From Candidatus Hydrogenedentota bacterium (GTDB lineage Bacteria; Hydrogenedentota; Hydrogenedentia; Hydrogenedentales; SLHB01): DNA of 6,423 nucleotides. The stretch spans positions 1 through 6,423 of the forward strand of contig PUOI01000372.1 in NCBI GenBank assembly GCA_003552765.1. The letters run 5' to 3'. Below, in pieces: positions 5,358 to 6,423 of this stretch (positions are counted from its first letter, which is position 1; every line of letters begins with the position of its first letter). The position numbers were made by a program, and so were the translations under genes. Below the pieces are notes generated by a model. It was not told the origin of the DNA, ran no database searches, and saw nothing but the letters and a program-made list of their open reading frames with translations.

Positions 5358-6423
5358 TCACGCCTCGTCGTATTGAGGGATGCGCATTTGTTCGCCATCG
5401 CGCAGGGCGGACTCGTTGGCGATGATGCCTGGAACGGTGTAGGCCAGGGCTTCGTAGACATCGATGGCCGGCCGCCGTTCGTTGACGAGGGCGTCGATGA
5501 ACTCGTGGCAGAGGAAGGTGTGGGAGCCCTCGTGGCCGCTGGGCTGACGCAACGGTTCAGGCAGCATGCCGGTCTCCCACCACTGGGTCTGCTCGTATTG
5601 CTCAAGGGAAGGCGGCTCGCGGTGAAACCGGCCATCGTCCAATCGCGTTTGCTCGCCTGGATGCACCATGACGGGTCCCACGCCATGGGGATGGGGAAGG
5701 AAGAAGCTCTTCTTGGTTCCAAACCATTGCGCACGCTCGGTCTGCCGGTGGCCCCCGTACCGGTGGACTTGGGCCCGGTGAGCGTGGCCTTCGCTAGTCT
5801 TGAAGAAGGCGGTCTGGTTCCAGAAGGGATTATCGTAGGCGTTGTCCGGATGAAACGGCGAATCCTCGTCTCCCCAGCCGATGCAGGTCACCTCGGTCAA
5901 GCGCTCGCCCGTAAGGCCAACGATGAAGGCGGTGTTGTGGGTGGGATAGAGCATCGGGGGATAGCCATAACGCCAGGTGGGTTCCCCATTCTCGATCCAT
6001 AGGCTCTCGATGCCGGCGTGGTTGTACTCGGACTCGGAGTAATAGATTTCGCCGAACCGGCCTTCCTCCCACCACTTCCGCGCCGAAATCATCCCCTGGT
6101 GGTAATAGCTGGTCTCGGCCATCATGTAGGTGAGGCCTGTTTCCTTGACCGTTTCGAGAAGCTCCTCACATTCCTCGAGATGGCAGCCCGCGGGCACGGC
6201 GCAGATCACGTGTTTGCCCTCCTTCATGCAGGCCACGCTGTGCTTCACGTGATCAGGCGCGCCGGTGAAGACGGCGACGGCGTCGATGGCGTCATCCAGG
6301 ATGAGCTGCTCCAGCGACTCGTAGCCTTTGTCGCAGTGATAGGTTTCCTTAAGCAACTCCAGCCGCTCCGGCCGCAGATCGCTCACGGCTTCCACAACGC
6401 AGTTGGGATGTTGACGCCACCAG
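5358..6423 (-). CDS. Gfo/Idh/MocA family oxidoreductase, 5' end cut by window edge
   Basis: The minus-strand frame runs through the right edge, giving 354 visible residues. A GTG at 6395 lies inside a conserved segment (H-P-N-C-V-V-E-A-V-S-D, 5-15, the second Rossmann strand) and is not the start. The N-terminal GxGxxG dinucleotide loop lies outside the window. Visible features are A-V-F-T-G-A-P-D-H-V (50-59) and G-K-H-V (69-72), then a C-terminal sheet domain with M-A-E-T-S-Y-Y (101-107), G-E-I-Y-Y-S-E (124-130), Y-P-T-H-N-T-A (159-165) and H-E-F-I-D-A-L (306-312). The family oxidises or reduces sugars, inositols and related compounds with NAD(P). The usual E-K-P after G-K-H-V is A-V-P (75-77), so the standard catalytic Lys is absent. 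It ends tail to tail with aroA. The substrate is unknown. Confidence 0.9.
   Translation of the reverse strand, partial: WWRQHPNCVVEAVSDLRPERLELLKETYHCDKGYESLEQLILDDAIDAVAVFTGAPDHVKHSVACMKEGKHVICAVPAGCHLEECEELLETVKETGLTYMMAETSYYHQGMISARKWWEEGRFGEIYYSESEYNHAGIESLWIENGEPTWRYGYPPMLYPTHNTAFIVGLTGERLTEVTCIGWGDEDSPFHPDNAYDNPFWNQTAFFKTSEGHAHRAQVHRYGGHRQTERAQWFGTKKSFFLPHPHGVGPVMVHPGEQTRLDDGRFHREPPSLEQYEQTQWWETGMLPEPLRQPSGHEGSHTFLCHEFIDALVNERRPAIDVYEALAYTVPGIIANESALRDGEQMRIPQYDEA

Overview
The window is about 6.4 kb of GC-rich (roughly 60%) bacterial chromosome holding seven protein genes, two of them cut by the window edges. There are no RNA genes, CRISPR arrays, insertion sequences or phage genes. 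A Tat-exported sulfatase, a Gfo/Idh/MocA-type oxidoreductase and short GC-rich dispersed-looking hairpins together resemble Planctomycetes/PVC or Hydrogenedentota-like genomes. This is an inference from gene content and style; no marker gene in the window fixes the taxon.

The left block (1-2922) is entirely on the minus strand. In order of transcription it holds: a 148-aa regulator with a degenerate receiver and a Fis-type helix-turn-helix (2476-2922); a sulfatase with a Tat signal and an unusual but legal formylglycine motif (947-2377), preceded by a plausible sigma70 promoter; a 124-aa cyclophilin-like protein of the TM1367 type (477-851); and the first 152 residues of a DUF72/YecE-family protein (1-457), 19 nt after its neighbour. 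This last gene has no in-window stop and is easily missed.

A 317-nt gene-free region (2923-3239) separates this block from a plus-strand pair. It carries two adjacent repeat-like stem-loops and a possible promoter.

The plus-strand pair (3240-5309) encodes a SAM hydrolase (SAM hydroxide adenosyltransferase, DUF62) followed 24 nt later by EPSP synthase (aroA). A minus-strand oxidoreductase (5358 to the right edge) converges on aroA with only 48 nt between the stops. It lacks the family's usual catalytic Glu-Lys-Pro signature.

The genes do not form one obvious pathway. Sulfatase plus oxidoreductase suggest sulfated-glycan or sugar catabolism, aroA and the SAM hydrolase are housekeeping functions, and the regulator may serve the sulfatase. 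I see no clear new multi-gene system. The most interesting items are the EKP-less oxidoreductase, the phosphosite-less receiver-Fis protein, the SAM hydrolase-aroA pairing, and two related hairpin elements shared by different intergenic regions.
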